Part shown: piece by piece, positions 1-8,207 of the stretch | How positions within the stretch are numbered: position 1 is the stretch's first letter | How the letters are laid out: each line of letters opens with the position of its first letter | NCBI GenBank assembly: GCA_947167045.1 | Contig: CAMVGO010000008.1 | Span: 1-61,057, forward strand | DNA from: an uncultured Clostridia bacterium | GTDB taxonomy: Bacteria > Bacillota > Clostridia > Saccharofermentanales > Saccharofermentanaceae | Direction: 5' to 3' | Length of the DNA: 61,057 bases | The notes under the pieces: generated by a model | What the model was told of the DNA's origin: nothing | The model's input: the letters and a program-made list of their open reading frames with translations, nothing else | Database searches by the model: none | Program-made: the position numbers and the translations under genes

Positions 1-8
1 AATGCCAG

Positions 9-55
9 CCAAAAAGCGAAAGTAAGGGGCTGTACCGGCATTTTGATACAACCCC
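9..55 (-). terminator. Rho-independent terminator after prmA
   Basis: On the minus strand a 9-bp stem (arms 47-55 and 26-34, with one G-T wobble) is followed by a T-rich run over 9-25. It begins about 20 bases beyond the prmA stop codon and probably ends the heat-shock operon. Confidence 0.65.
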
Positions 56-77
56 GTTTGTCTTTTGATTTCAATTA

Positions 78-1109
78 TCAGCTTTTCTTTGCAATATATG
101 CCATCCAGTCATTCCTGGACTGCTCGGCAACGATCTCCATTCCCGCAGCCTTCAGAGCCTCAACAACACGCTCTTTTTTGTTATTGATAATGCCCGAACA
201 TACGAAGATGCCGTCATCTGCAAGATCTGCGGGGATGTCGCACGCAATAGCGGCTATTACATCGGCGATGATGTTTGCGACTATCAGGTCGTAAGGCGCG
301 TTCTTAACGCTCTTGAGCTCACCCGTGTAGCATGTGATATTGGAGCATTCATTTATCGCGCAATTCTCTTCTGCGACCTTTACGGCCAGGGAATCTATAT
401 CCACGGCGTCAACGCTCTTCGCGCCAAGCTTGCTCGCTATTATGGCGAGGATGCCAGAACCCGTACCGAGATCCAGAACAGTCGTATCGGGCTTGATCAC
501 GCGGTCAAGGATCTCCGCGCACATCGCGGTCGTCTCATGAGTACCCGTGCCGAAAGCCGAACCCGGATCGAGGATTACCTTGAAGGCATCCTTTTCGAGC
601 TCAGCATCACCCTCTTCTATCCATGAGGGACAGATGACGATCCTGTCGGAGAGCTTAAACTCCTCGTAGTACTTCTTCCAGTTGTTCGCCCAGTCTTCAT
701 CTGCAACATAGCGGAAACCTTCAAAGCCGGCACCGATGTCAAGGAATTCACCTATCCCGGCAAGGCGGCTCTTTATGAACTCCATGGCCTCAGCGGTAGG
801 AAGCTCCTTGTCCGTGATGGAGCCGTATATCGTTCCGACACCGTCAGGGTTGGCGAATTCCTCGCTCTTTGCGCCCATGCGGATGACACCGTCGTCAGTC
901 TCGGCAAAATAGGCTTTTATCACTACATCCTTTCCGTAGCTTTCGATCGTTCCGTCATCGCAGTAGCTCAAAGGATCGTTGTCTATCGTGTTCCTGAACT
1001 CCTGCGGATCCTGTGATGCGATGCCGTCAGCGCCGACCTGCGCCAGCATCTCGCAAATCGCATCGGAAGCTTCTTCTGTGGTCCTGATCGTGATCTCTGC
1101 CCATCTCAT
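78..1109 (-). CDS. prmA: Ribosomal protein L11 methyltransferase
   Basis: Predicted SAM-dependent methyltransferase that methylates ribosomal protein L11 in the cytoplasm. The C-terminal half has the Rossmann motif I DLGTGSGILAI and the N-I-I-A-D motif typical of PrmA. At 343 residues it is longer than the usual 290-315, because the N-terminal L11-recognition domain carries extra sequence. A GAGAGG ribosome site precedes the ATG. It is the last gene of the hrcA-grpE-clpP-dnaK-dnaJ cluster, the common Firmicute position for prmA, but a good terminator lies just upstream, so it is probably expressed at a lower level by read-through. Confidence 0.93.
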   Translation of the reverse strand: MRWAEITIRTTEEASDAICEMLAQVGADGIASQDPQEFRNTIDNDPLSYCDDGTIESYGKDVVIKAYFAETDDGVIRMGAKSEEFANPDGVGTIYGSITDKELPTAEAMEFIKSRLAGIGEFLDIGAGFEGFRYVADEDWANNWKKYYEEFKLSDRIVICPSWIEEGDAELEKDAFKVILDPGSAFGTGTHETTAMCAEILDRVIKPDTTVLDLGTGSGILAIIASKLGAKSVDAVDIDSLAVKVAEENCAINECSNITCYTGELKSVKNAPYDLIVANIIADVIAAIACDIPADLADDGIFVCSGIINNKKERVVEALKAAGMEIVAEQSRNDWMAYIAKKS

Positions 1110-1120
1110 AGTATTGACCT

Positions 1121-1158
1121 CTCAAAAAATAAAGCGGGAACCGCAAAAGGATTCCCGC
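1121..1158 (-). terminator. Intrinsic terminator or attenuator between dnaJ and prmA
   Basis: On the minus strand a 7-bp perfect stem (GCGGGAA at 1152-1158 read in reverse, pairing with 1134-1140) is followed by a T-rich tract covering 1121-1133. It sits 18 bases after the dnaJ stop codon and 12 bases before prmA, so it should separate chaperone expression from prmA. Confidence 0.75.
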
Positions 1159-1176
1159 GTAATGACGTGAAAACAA

Positions 1177-2304
1177 TTATTTGAAAAGATTCTTTATCTT
1201 CTGGAAGAACTGGCTGCTCCTCATATAGTTGCGGTCTGTCAGTGTATCATTGAACTGCTTTAAGAGCTGCTTCTGCTCGCGCGAAAGACCTGTCGGAACC
1301 TCAAGAACGAACTTGACGACATGGTCGCCCTTCATGTTCGGATTATTCTTGTTCGGCATGCCTTTGCCCCTCAGAGTGATGGTATCACCGGGCTGCGTTC
1401 CTTCCTTGAGAGAATATTTCTCCTTGCCGTAGATGGTCGGGACTTCGATCTCTCCGCCCAAAGCAGCCTGTGCAAACGTTATCGGAACGCTGCATGATGT
1501 ATTGCTTCCGCTGCGCTCGAAAACATCGTGCTTCTTGACCTTGAACTCGATATAAAGATCGCCGTAAGGTCCGCCGTTAGTACCGGGTTCACCCTCACCT
1601 CTGACGGGAAGCATATCACCGGTATCCACGCCTGCAGGTATAGTAACGTTGATCGTCTTGACTGTCTTGAGTCTTCCCTTGCCCCTGCACTGGGAACAAG
1701 GTGTCTTTATAACAGTTCCCCTGCCTCCGCAGGTAGGGCATCCCTTTGTGACCATGGTCATGCCGAAAAGAGTCTGCGTCTGTTGCTGAACTCTTCCCGC
1801 ACCGCGGCAGGTCGGACATGTCTCCGGAGTCGTTCCGGGCTGTGCTCCTGAACCGTTGCAGGATTTGCAGATATCTTCCTTTGTCAGCTGGAATGACTTG
1901 GAAACGCCGAATGCCGCCTCCATGAACTCCAATGCCATGTGATACTTAAGATCAGCACCTCTCTGGGGACCCGTACGTCTTCTCGAGCTTCCTCCGAAGC
2001 CGCCTCCGAAGAACGTGCTGAATATGTCGCCCAAGTCAACATCGTAGCTGCCGTAGGCACCGCCGCCGCCGAATCCGTTGGGATCAACGCCTGCGTGACC
2101 GAACCTGTCGTACTTGGCTTTCTTATCAGGATCTGAAAGTACCGAATATGCTTCGTTTACTTCCTTGAACCTGGCCTCGGCCTCCTTGTCGCCCGGATGA
2201 AGGTCCGGGTGATATTTCTTGGCCTGCTGTCTGAAAGCCTTCTTTATCTCGTCGTCGGAAGCTCCTTTGCTTACTCCCAAGACTTCATAATAATCTCTAG
2301 GCAA
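1177..2304 (-). CDS. dnaJ: Chaperone protein DnaJ
   Basis: Hsp40 co-chaperone that stimulates DnaK ATPase and delivers unfolded clients. The 375 residues show the full type I layout: J domain with the HPD tripeptide near residue 33, a Gly/Phe-rich linker, four CxxCxGxG-type zinc repeats between about 145 and 215, and the C-terminal substrate-binding domain. The frame opens with a TTG codon (reverse of 2302-2304) preceded by GGAGGG at nine bases' spacing; no in-frame ATG fits the conserved RDYYEVLG start. The TTG start and the hairpin upstream would both lower DnaJ relative to DnaK. Confidence 0.97.
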   Translation of the reverse strand: MPRDYYEVLGVSKGASDDEIKKAFRQQAKKYHPDLHPGDKEAEARFKEVNEAYSVLSDPDKKAKYDRFGHAGVDPNGFGGGGAYGSYDVDLGDIFSTFFGGGFGGSSRRRTGPQRGADLKYHMALEFMEAAFGVSKSFQLTKEDICKSCNGSGAQPGTTPETCPTCRGAGRVQQQTQTLFGMTMVTKGCPTCGGRGTVIKTPCSQCRGKGRLKTVKTINVTIPAGVDTGDMLPVRGEGEPGTNGGPYGDLYIEFKVKKHDVFERSGSNTSCSVPITFAQAALGGEIEVPTIYGKEKYSLKEGTQPGDTITLRGKGMPNKNNPNMKGDHVVKFVLEVPTGLSREQKQLLKQFNDTLTDRNYMRSSQFFQKIKNLFK

Positions 2305-2388
2305 AGAGGAATCCCTCCATTCTTATTTTCGCTTTCCCTGCATAGATCAAAACCCGTGCAGAAAAATAGCAGTTACTTATATGCATTT

Positions 2389-2422
2389 ATCCGGCACATC
2401 CTTTAGGAACGAAGTGCCGGAT
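2389..2422 (-). other. Stem-loop between dnaK and dnaJ
   Basis: A perfect 9-bp inverted repeat (ATCCGGCAC / GTGCCGGAT) with a 16-base loop lies 24 bases after the dnaK stop codon. The minus-strand sequence after it is not T-rich, so it is a poor intrinsic terminator; an mRNA-processing or stabilising hairpin for the dnaK message is more likely. On the plus strand it is followed by TATTTTA. Confidence 0.6.
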
Positions 2423-2445
2423 TATTTTAGCAGATTTTATTCAGA

Positions 2446-4317
2446 TTAGAAGTCGCCGCCCGCATTCTTGAAGCCGTCGCCGTCACCGGATGCTGCGCCG
2501 CCTGCCGACTCGGAGCCGTAGCCTGCGAAATCTTCAGGATTGGGCTGAGCCTGAGGGCCTGCGCCCGGAGCGCCCTGTGCAGGACCTGCAGCCTGGTAGA
2601 TTTTCTCGGAAAGCTTATAGAGAGCCTGTGTGAGCTCTTCAGTGCCCTTCTTCATCTCCTCTGTATTGTCCTGAGCGATAGAACCCTTGAGTTTCTCAAT
2701 GCATGCGTTTACCGGAGCCTTGTCAGCGTCAGAGATCTTGTCGCCGGCATCCTTCATGGTCTTTTCTGCCTGGAAGCAAGCTGTCTCTGCCTGGTTCTTG
2801 ATCTCGACCTTCTCCTTGATTGCCTTATCCTCGGCAGCATGCATCTCTGCTTCTTTAACTGCCTTCTGGATATCTTCCTCACTCATGTTGGAAGAAGACT
2901 GGATAGTGATCTTCTGCTCACGGCCTGTGCCCTTATCCTTGGCGCTTACGTTAACGATACCGTTTGCGTCGATATCGAATGTAACTTCGATCTGCGGAAC
3001 ACCGCGGGGTGCGGGTGCGATACCGTCGAGGATGAAGTTGCCTAATGTCTTGTTGTAAGCAGCCATCTCACGCTCACCCTGGAGTACGTGGACCTCAACC
3101 TGTGTCTGGCCGTCAGCTGCCGTGGAGAATACCTGGCTCTTCTTTGTAGGGATCGTCGTGTTACGCTCGATCATCTTTGTGCAGACACCGCCCATCGTCT
3201 CGATACCGAGTGAAAGAGGTGTAACGTCGAGGAGAAGGAGACCCTTAACATCACCTGTGAGGACTGCTGCCTGGATAGCTGCACCGATAGCAACGCACTC
3301 GTCAGGGTTGATGCCCTTGAAAGGCTCTTTGCCGAAGTAGTTCTTAACTGCATCCTGAACTGCGGGGATTCTTGTGGAACCGCCTACGAGGAGAATCTTG
3401 TCGATATCTGAAGGAGATACTGAAGCATCGGTCATTGCGCGCTTAACAGGATCCATCGTCTTCTGAACGAGGTCAGCCGTGAGCTCATCGAACTTGGCTC
3501 TTGTGAGAGTGATGTCCATGTGCTTAGGACCAGTTGCGTCAGCAGTGATGTAAGGGAGATTGATGTTGGAAGATGTAACGCCGGAGAGCTCGATCTTAGC
3601 CTTCTCTGCAGCTTCTCTCAATCTCTGCATAGCCATACGGTCAGATCTTAAGTCTACGCCGTCGGATGTCTTGAAAGATTCTACGAGATAATCAACGATC
3701 TTGTTATCGAAGTCGTCGCCGCCGAGTCTGTTGTTGCCTGCTGTTGCAAGAACCTCGAAAACGCCGTCAGCGATGTCGAGAACGGATACATCGAACGTAC
3801 CGCCGCCCAAGTCGAATACGAGGATCTTCTGGTCGGATTCCTTATCGAGACCGTAAGCAAGGGAAGCTGCCGTAGGCTCGTTGATGATCCTCAATACCTC
3901 GAGACCTGCGATACGGCCTGCGTCCTTTGTAGCCTGACGCTGTGAGTCTGTGAAGTAAGCAGGAACAGTGATAACAGCCTGTGTAACAGTTGTTCCGAGA
4001 TAAGCCTCAGCATCGCTCTTGAGCTTTGAGAGGATCATTGCGGAGATCTCCTGAGGTGTGTACTGCTTGTCGTCGATCGCTACCTTATAATCAGATCCCA
4101 TCTCTCTCTTGATGGACTGGATCGTACGGTCAGGATTTGTAACTGCCTGTCTCTTGGCTACCTGTCCGATAAGACGCTCGCCTGTCTTTGTGAAACCTAC
4201 TACTGAAGGTGTTGTTCTGTTGCCTTCGGGATTCGGGATGACTACTGTCTCCGAACCTTCCATAACTGCAACGCATGAATTTGTAGTACCAAGGTCGATA
4301 CCGATTACTTTTGCCAT
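2446..4317 (-). CDS. dnaK: Molecular chaperone DnaK (Hsp70)
   Basis: ATP-driven folding chaperone. The 623-residue protein has the N-terminal nucleotide-binding motif [16 protein letters not shown], the second Hsp70 signature [14 protein letters not shown], the third signature [14 protein letters not shown], the [10 protein letters not shown] linker and substrate domain, and an alpha-helical lid with a Gly/Pro/Ala-rich tail ending in GGDF. It lacks the extra nucleotide-binding-domain segment of proteobacterial DnaK, as expected for Gram-positives. An AAAGGAGG ribosome site precedes the ATG. It follows clpP by 51 bases in the HrcA-controlled operon. Confidence 0.98.
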   Translation of the reverse strand: MAKVIGIDLGTTNSCVAVMEGSETVVIPNPEGNRTTPSVVGFTKTGERLIGQVAKRQAVTNPDRTIQSIKREMGSDYKVAIDDKQYTPQEISAMILSKLKSDAEAYLGTTVTQAVITVPAYFTDSQRQATKDAGRIAGLEVLRIINEPTAASLAYGLDKESDQKILVFDLGGGTFDVSVLDIADGVFEVLATAGNNRLGGDDFDNKIVDYLVESFKTSDGVDLRSDRMAMQRLREAAEKAKIELSGVTSSNINLPYITADATGPKHMDITLTRAKFDELTADLVQKTMDPVKRAMTDASVSPSDIDKILLVGGSTRIPAVQDAVKNYFGKEPFKGINPDECVAIGAAIQAAVLTGDVKGLLLLDVTPLSLGIETMGGVCTKMIERNTTIPTKKSQVFSTAADGQTQVEVHVLQGEREMAAYNKTLGNFILDGIAPAPRGVPQIEVTFDIDANGIVNVSAKDKGTGREQKITIQSSSNMSEEDIQKAVKEAEMHAAEDKAIKEKVEIKNQAETACFQAEKTMKDAGDKISDADKAPVNACIEKLKGSIAQDNTEEMKKGTEELTQALYKLSEKIYQAAGPAQGAPGAGPQAQPNPEDFAGYGSESAGGAASGDGDGFKNAGGDF

Positions 4318-4368
4318 ATTATTTTCCTCCTTTGTCCGTTACGGACCTGCAATTTATCTATCTCTTAA

Positions 4369-4971
4369 TTAAGCTTTCTTGCTCTCAAGGATCTTGTCTA
4401 CGATGCCGTATTCAAGTGCTTCCTGAGCTGTCATCCAGTGGTCTCTGTCCGTATCCTTCATCAGAGTCTCCAGGTCTTTGCCGCAGTTGTCTGCGAGGAT
4501 CTGGTTGAGTCTTACTCTCGTGTCCTTGATGTGGTCTGCAGCGATGAGGATCTCAGTTGCCTGGCCCTGTGCACCGCCCAAAGGCTGGTGGATCATGACT
4601 TCGGCGTTAGGAAGGATGCATCTCTTGCCCTTTGTGCCTGCCGAAAGAAGAACGGAACCCATCGAAGCTGCCATACCCATGCAGATCGTCTGGATGTCAG
4701 GCTTGATCAGACGCATGGTGTCGTAGATCATGAGACCGTCAGATACGGATCCTCCGGGGCTGTTGATGTAGAACTGGATGTCCTTATCGGGATCCTCTGC
4801 CTCAAGGAAGAGAAGCTGCGCCGTGATAAGGCTTGCAGTTACTGAGTTTACTTCCTCTGAAAGGATTACGATCCTCTCTTTGAGGAGTCTTGAATAAATG
4901 TCATAGGCGCGCTCGCCGCGGCCGGTTGTCTCGATTACTGTAGGAACCAAGCTAGATGTTATTCTATCCAT
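4369..4971 (-). CDS. clpP: ATP-dependent Clp protease proteolytic subunit
   Basis: Serine peptidase that forms the tetradecameric chamber used by ClpX or ClpC. The 200 residues carry the nucleophile motif [14 protein letters not shown] and the histidine motif [14 protein letters not shown]; the oxyanion segment GGSV is also present. AAAGGAG precedes the ATG. The position is unusual: it lies between grpE (33 bases upstream) and dnaK (51 bases downstream), inside the HrcA/CIRCE operon, rather than alone or beside clpX. This ties the protease directly to DnaK-system induction. Confidence 0.97.
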   Translation of the reverse strand: MDRITSSLVPTVIETTGRGERAYDIYSRLLKERIVILSEEVNSVTASLITAQLLFLEAEDPDKDIQFYINSPGGSVSDGLMIYDTMRLIKPDIQTICMGMAASMGSVLLSAGTKGKRCILPNAEVMIHQPLGGAQGQATEILIAADHIKDTRVRLNQILADNCGKDLETLMKDTDRDHWMTAQEALEYGIVDKILESKKA

Positions 4972-5004
4972 GTTTACTCTCCTTTATTTTCAATTTTCTT
5001 AAAT

Positions 5005-5634
5005 TTAGTTTGCGACCTGGACCTGAGCATGTCTGATAACTCTGTCCCTGTACTTATAGCCCTTGGCAAAGACCATCGCGATCTCCTGTTCGCCGAGCTC
5101 TTCATCTTCCACATGCATCATCGCATCATGAAAATTGGGATCGAACTTCATTCCGCGCTCTGCGGGGATCTCTTCAACGCCTATCTTTGTGAGCGTGTCC
5201 TGTGCCTGTCTTCCGACGAGTTCCATTCCCTGAATTATCTTCTCGAGAGAAGTCCCGTCAGACTTCTTAGCGCCTTCGGTTGCTCTGTCAAGATTATCGA
5301 TGAGCGTCAAGAATTCCTTTGTTACGCTTGCCACAGCATCAGCATAGAGGTTGTCCTTTTCCTTCTGTGTGCGTCTTCTGTAGTTGTCGTACTCTGCATA
5401 GAGGCTCATGTATCTTGCTTCGAGCTCGCTTGAAGCCTCGTCTGCCTTTGCTTCCTCCGGAGCCTGCTGCTCAGTCTGCTGTTCAGCGTTCTCCTGATCT
5501 TCCTGACCATTTGCGGAACCTTCTGCAGAAGCCTTGTCGGATGCTGCAGCATCTTCGACAGCCGAATTGTCGGCCTCAGCCTTTACGGGCTCGTCGTCGG
5601 CGCCGAAAACAATCTCTTCTCCATTGCTTGCCAT
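5005..5634 (-). CDS. grpE: Nucleotide exchange factor GrpE
   Basis: Cofactor that releases ADP from DnaK. The 209 residues start with a long acidic Gln/Glu/Ala-rich tail (about 65 residues, likely disordered), continue with the coiled-coil segment (ELEARYMSLYAEYDNYRRR), and end with the beta-rich wing containing VEEIPAERGMKFDPNFHDAM and a VIRHAQVQVA-like terminus. It follows hrcA by 41 bases in the same operon. Confidence 0.96.
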   Translation of the reverse strand: MASNGEEIVFGADDEPVKAEADNSAVEDAAASDKASAEGSANGQEDQENAEQQTEQQAPEEAKADEASSELEARYMSLYAEYDNYRRRTQKEKDNLYADAVASVTKEFLTLIDNLDRATEGAKKSDGTSLEKIIQGMELVGRQAQDTLTKIGVEEIPAERGMKFDPNFHDAMMHVEDEELGEQEIAMVFAKGYKYRDRVIRHAQVQVAN

Positions 5635-5675
5635 TTATGTCTTTTCCTTTCGTTTATTGATCGTTCTTAAATGTC

Positions 5676-6722
5676 TCAGATAAAATTCCGCATCTCTTTG
5701 TCGAGCTTCTTTTTAACGAAATCTATCTGCGATATGACCTTTGAATACAGCATTCTCTTGGGTCCTATTACTCCGATGTTTCCGGATACGGAATCCGTCA
5801 GATTATATGTCGCAGTAATGAAGCTGCAGTCATCAAGGCCTTCGAGAGTTATCTCCTGTCCGATCCTTATCATGAAGGAATCGTCTGCACCCTGCTTGCT
5901 GTTCTCCATCTCGTTTACGTATCCTGCAACCATTCCGGAATCGGAAAGAGTACCCAGAAGATCTCTTGCCCTTCCCATGGAACTGAAGTCAGGAAGACCC
6001 AGCATCCTGTGCTCGCCTTCGAGATAGATGTTGAGCTCATCTGCCTGCTTTATCGCTGCATAAGCCTCGTAAAGAACCTGCTTTAAGAGCGGCTCGGGGA
6101 CCGCTGTTCCCTTGCCTGCGGACTCTACCGTTACGAGAGTGATCTCGTCTAAAGGCTTGCCCATAAGGTTCTTCTCGATTGCGCCGGATATCTTCATGAT
6201 CTGAGCGTCACTAAGGAAATTAGGGATCCTTACGACCTTATCCTTTACAACGCCTGCAGACAGGACCATTACGACCAGTGCTTTGCCGGGCTCGATCATG
6301 AGGATCTTGAGTTGCTTCAAAAAGCTCTTCTTAAGTCTCGGGCTCATTGCGAGCGATACGAAGCCTGTTGCCTCGGAAAGCGTATGTGTGGCGTTTTTGA
6401 TAAGATCGGTGACTTCATTTACGCTGGAATCTATCCTCTTCTCGATCTCGAGCTGCTCTTTGGGAGACAGTTCCTCGATGGTCATGAGCGAGTTGACATA
6501 TTCGCGGTAACCCTTGTCCGAAGGGATCCTTCCGGCAGATGTATGAGGTTTCTCGATGAGGCCCATATGCTCTAATTCAGCCATGTCATTACGGAGCGTG
6601 GCGGAGCTGACCTGGAAATTGTGGCGCTCGATAAGCGACTTTGAACCTACGGGTTCATTTGTTGATACATAGTCATCGACGATGGCATGCAAAACTTCTT
6701 TTTTTCGGTTGTCCAACGGCAT
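5676..6722 (-). CDS. hrcA: Heat-inducible transcription repressor HrcA
   Basis: Repressor that binds CIRCE operators and is activated by GroEL in other Firmicutes. The winged-helix N-terminus (residues 1-75, with VGSKSLIERHNFQVSSATLRN) is followed by a GAF-like domain and dimerisation insert. The start at 6722 (348 residues, MPLDNRKKEV) is chosen because AGGGAGAG lies just upstream; the longer frame to 6752 would begin inside the CIRCE operator, which cannot be coding. It is first in the operon and has a CIRCE element in its own 5' leader, so it is autoregulated. Confidence 0.96.
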   Translation of the reverse strand: MPLDNRKKEVLHAIVDDYVSTNEPVGSKSLIERHNFQVSSATLRNDMAELEHMGLIEKPHTSAGRIPSDKGYREYVNSLMTIEELSPKEQLEIEKRIDSSVNEVTDLIKNATHTLSEATGFVSLAMSPRLKKSFLKQLKILMIEPGKALVVMVLSAGVVKDKVVRIPNFLSDAQIMKISGAIEKNLMGKPLDEITLVTVESAGKGTAVPEPLLKQVLYEAYAAIKQADELNIYLEGEHRMLGLPDFSSMGRARDLLGTLSDSGMVAGYVNEMENSKQGADDSFMIRIGQEITLEGLDDCSFITATYNLTDSVSGNIGVIGPKRMLYSKVISQIDFVKKKLDKEMRNFI

Positions 6723-6745
6723 CTTTTGGTCTCTCCCTTCTCCGA

Positions 6746-6772
6746 TTAGCACTCTATCCTATCGAGTGCCAA
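6746..6772 (-). promoter_or_regulatory. CIRCE operator (HrcA binding site)
   Basis: Inverted repeat TTAGCACTC-N9-GAGTGCCAA, differing from the CIRCE consensus (right arm GAGTGCTAA) at one base. It begins just downstream of the -10 box and 24 bases before the hrcA ATG, the standard location for HrcA autorepression. It is the only CIRCE noticed in the window. Confidence 0.95.
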
Positions 6773-6776
6773 CAAC

Positions 6777-6805
6777 AATATACTCTTAAAGTCAAAAATA
6801 GTCAA
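6777..6805 (-). promoter_or_regulatory. SigA promoter of the hrcA-dnaK operon
   Basis: Read on the minus strand: -35 TTGACT (6800-6805), a 17-base spacer, -10 TATATT (6777-6782). The predicted start site falls in the right arm of CIRCE. Confidence 0.85.
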
Positions 6806-6990
6806 ATGATTATTTGAGGGAAATCTGAGGCGGCCTATTTGCCTTGAAAAACGGCCTTTCCGGGAGGCCGCAGGGTGTCCGGATCCGTGCATTTAAGAAA
6901 AATATCCCTTATTCCATTTTTCTCAAACTGCTTTATTATAGTACAGGCTTTAACAAAGCTGTCTTAACTTAACCTTAAACCGGAGGATCC

Positions 6991-7692
6991 ATGAAAGGCA
7001 TCGTTTTCGACATTGATGACACCCTGTACTGCAGACAGGACATGCTGGTACAGGCCGCTGAGAAAGTGCTCGGCGTTAAAGTCGGCGACTGGCGCGAGTT
7101 CATCAGGATCTTCTATGAGAAAAGCGACATAAACATGGCCGCTCTCGAATCAGGCGAGATCACGACCAGGGAAATAAACGGCTGGCGCTACAACGAGACG
7201 TTCAGGCTTATGGGACTTCCCTACGATGATGGCGACGGTGTACTGGCAGCAGACGCATATCTTGAACTTCAAAGCCACATGTTCATAAGCGAAGACATGA
7301 AGAAAGCGCTCGACGCTTTTGCCGCCGATAAGGAAACTGTACTGGCCATTCTCACCGCCGGCGAATCAAAGCACCAGCGCAACAAGGTCACGATGCTCGG
7401 TCTGAACAAATGGTTTTCGGACGAGAACGTGATAGTCACAGGAGAAGCAGGCTTTCCCAAACCCGATGTCAGATTATTCCGCCTGATGGAAGAACGCCTG
7501 GGATTATCTCCAGACGAACTCTGGATGATAGGCGATAATTACGACAAGGATATAACGGGCGCCATCAATTCCGGCTGGCATTCCCTCTGGATAAACAGAA
7601 GAGGTCTTCCCTCTCCTGAGATAAAACCCGATATTGAAGTGCTTACCGACGAAGAACTTATCAAAGCTTTAAAGGGACTTCTTGATCTGTAA
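6991..7692 (+). CDS. HAD-superfamily hydrolase
   Basis: Predicted soluble phosphatase of the haloacid dehalogenase superfamily (233 residues, about the usual size). Motif I is VFDIDDTLY near the N-terminus with the DxD nucleophile/acid pair, motif II the Thr in ILTAGES, motif III the Lys in GFPKPDVRLF, and motif IV GDNYDKDITGA. A small helical cap lies between motifs I and II. CGGAGG precedes the ATG. It is a single plus-strand gene, divergent from hrcA. Substrate is unknown; sugar phosphates or nucleotides are typical for the family. Confidence 0.85.
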   Translation: MKGIVFDIDDTLYCRQDMLVQAAEKVLGVKVGDWREFIRIFYEKSDINMAALESGEITTREINGWRYNETFRLMGLPYDDGDGVLAADAYLELQSHMFISEDMKKALDAFAADKETVLAILTAGESKHQRNKVTMLGLNKWFSDENVIVTGEAGFPKPDVRLFRLMEERLGLSPDELWMIGDNYDKDITGAINSGWHSLWINRRGLPSPEIKPDIEVLTDEELIKALKGLLDL

Positions 7693-7699
7693 ATAAAAA

Positions 7700-7735
7700 C
7701 TGTCTCACAAGCGCAGTTAAACGCTTATGAGACAG
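7700..7735 (-). terminator. Terminator after the glnA-zinc ribbon pair
   Basis: A long stem (CTGTCTCA and AAGCG paired with CGCTT and TGAGACAG, with a small mismatch) sits between convergent genes. On the minus strand it is followed by TTTTTATTT, so it mainly ends the minus-strand transcript; the stem may also stop HAD transcription. Confidence 0.75.
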
Positions 7736-7760
7736 CCATAATTCAGATTACAGCTCCTTA

Positions 7761-8168
7761 TCAGAGATTTGGCATCTGGTCAGCCGTTACCTTATCGATG
7801 ACAACCGTATTTGAGATGAAGCCCATATTGAGATGAGCCTTAGCATAAATGAATCTCTCTTCCGGTGTAACGTCAAACTCGATATCCTTACACTTTCTGC
7901 TTGCACCGTGAGTCATGTGAAGTTTGTAATGACCATAGGGCACGGGGATCCTGATGGATTCGGCATTTGCAAGATGTCCCAAAGGATTCTCATTAAGATA
8001 GATTCCCATTCCGACTGCAATACCAAAAGGCGAACCCATACGGTAAATCTGGATGACACCATCCTCCGGAAGGACAAGCGGATTGCCGCAATTAGCACAT
8101 GTACCGTTACCGGCAACATCTACGACATTTCCGCATGAAGGACATTTGATCCTGAGTAGCTGCGACAT
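7761..8168 (-). CDS. Small zinc-ribbon protein, function unknown
   Basis: The 135-residue protein starts with a zinc ribbon, CPSC at about residues 9-12 and CANC at about 24-27, followed by a beta-rich domain (about 38-130) that I do not recognise. No signal peptide or membrane segment is visible. It lies 39 bases after glnA in the same direction with a clear AGGAG site and shares glnA's terminator, so it is probably co-transcribed with glutamine synthetase. A regulatory or adaptor role is possible but not shown. Confidence 0.7.
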   Translation of the reverse strand: MSQLLRIKCPSCGNVVDVAGNGTCANCGNPLVLPEDGVIQIYRMGSPFGIAVGMGIYLNENPLGHLANAESIRIPVPYGHYKLHMTHGASRKCKDIEFDVTPEERFIYAKAHLNMGFISNTVVIDKVTADQMPNL

Positions 8169-8207
8169 ATTTTATCTCCTAAGATTTTGATTTGCTTTGA
8201 GATTATA

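Noticed and set aside
6723..6752. Longer hrcA start
   Set aside because: Its ATG falls inside the CIRCE operator and next to the predicted transcription start; the ATG at 6722 has a proper ribosome site.
6830..6871. Terminator in the hrcA-HAD gap
   Set aside because: GC-rich stems (CGGCCT/AGGCCG) exist but have no T run, and no gene runs into them; left unassigned.
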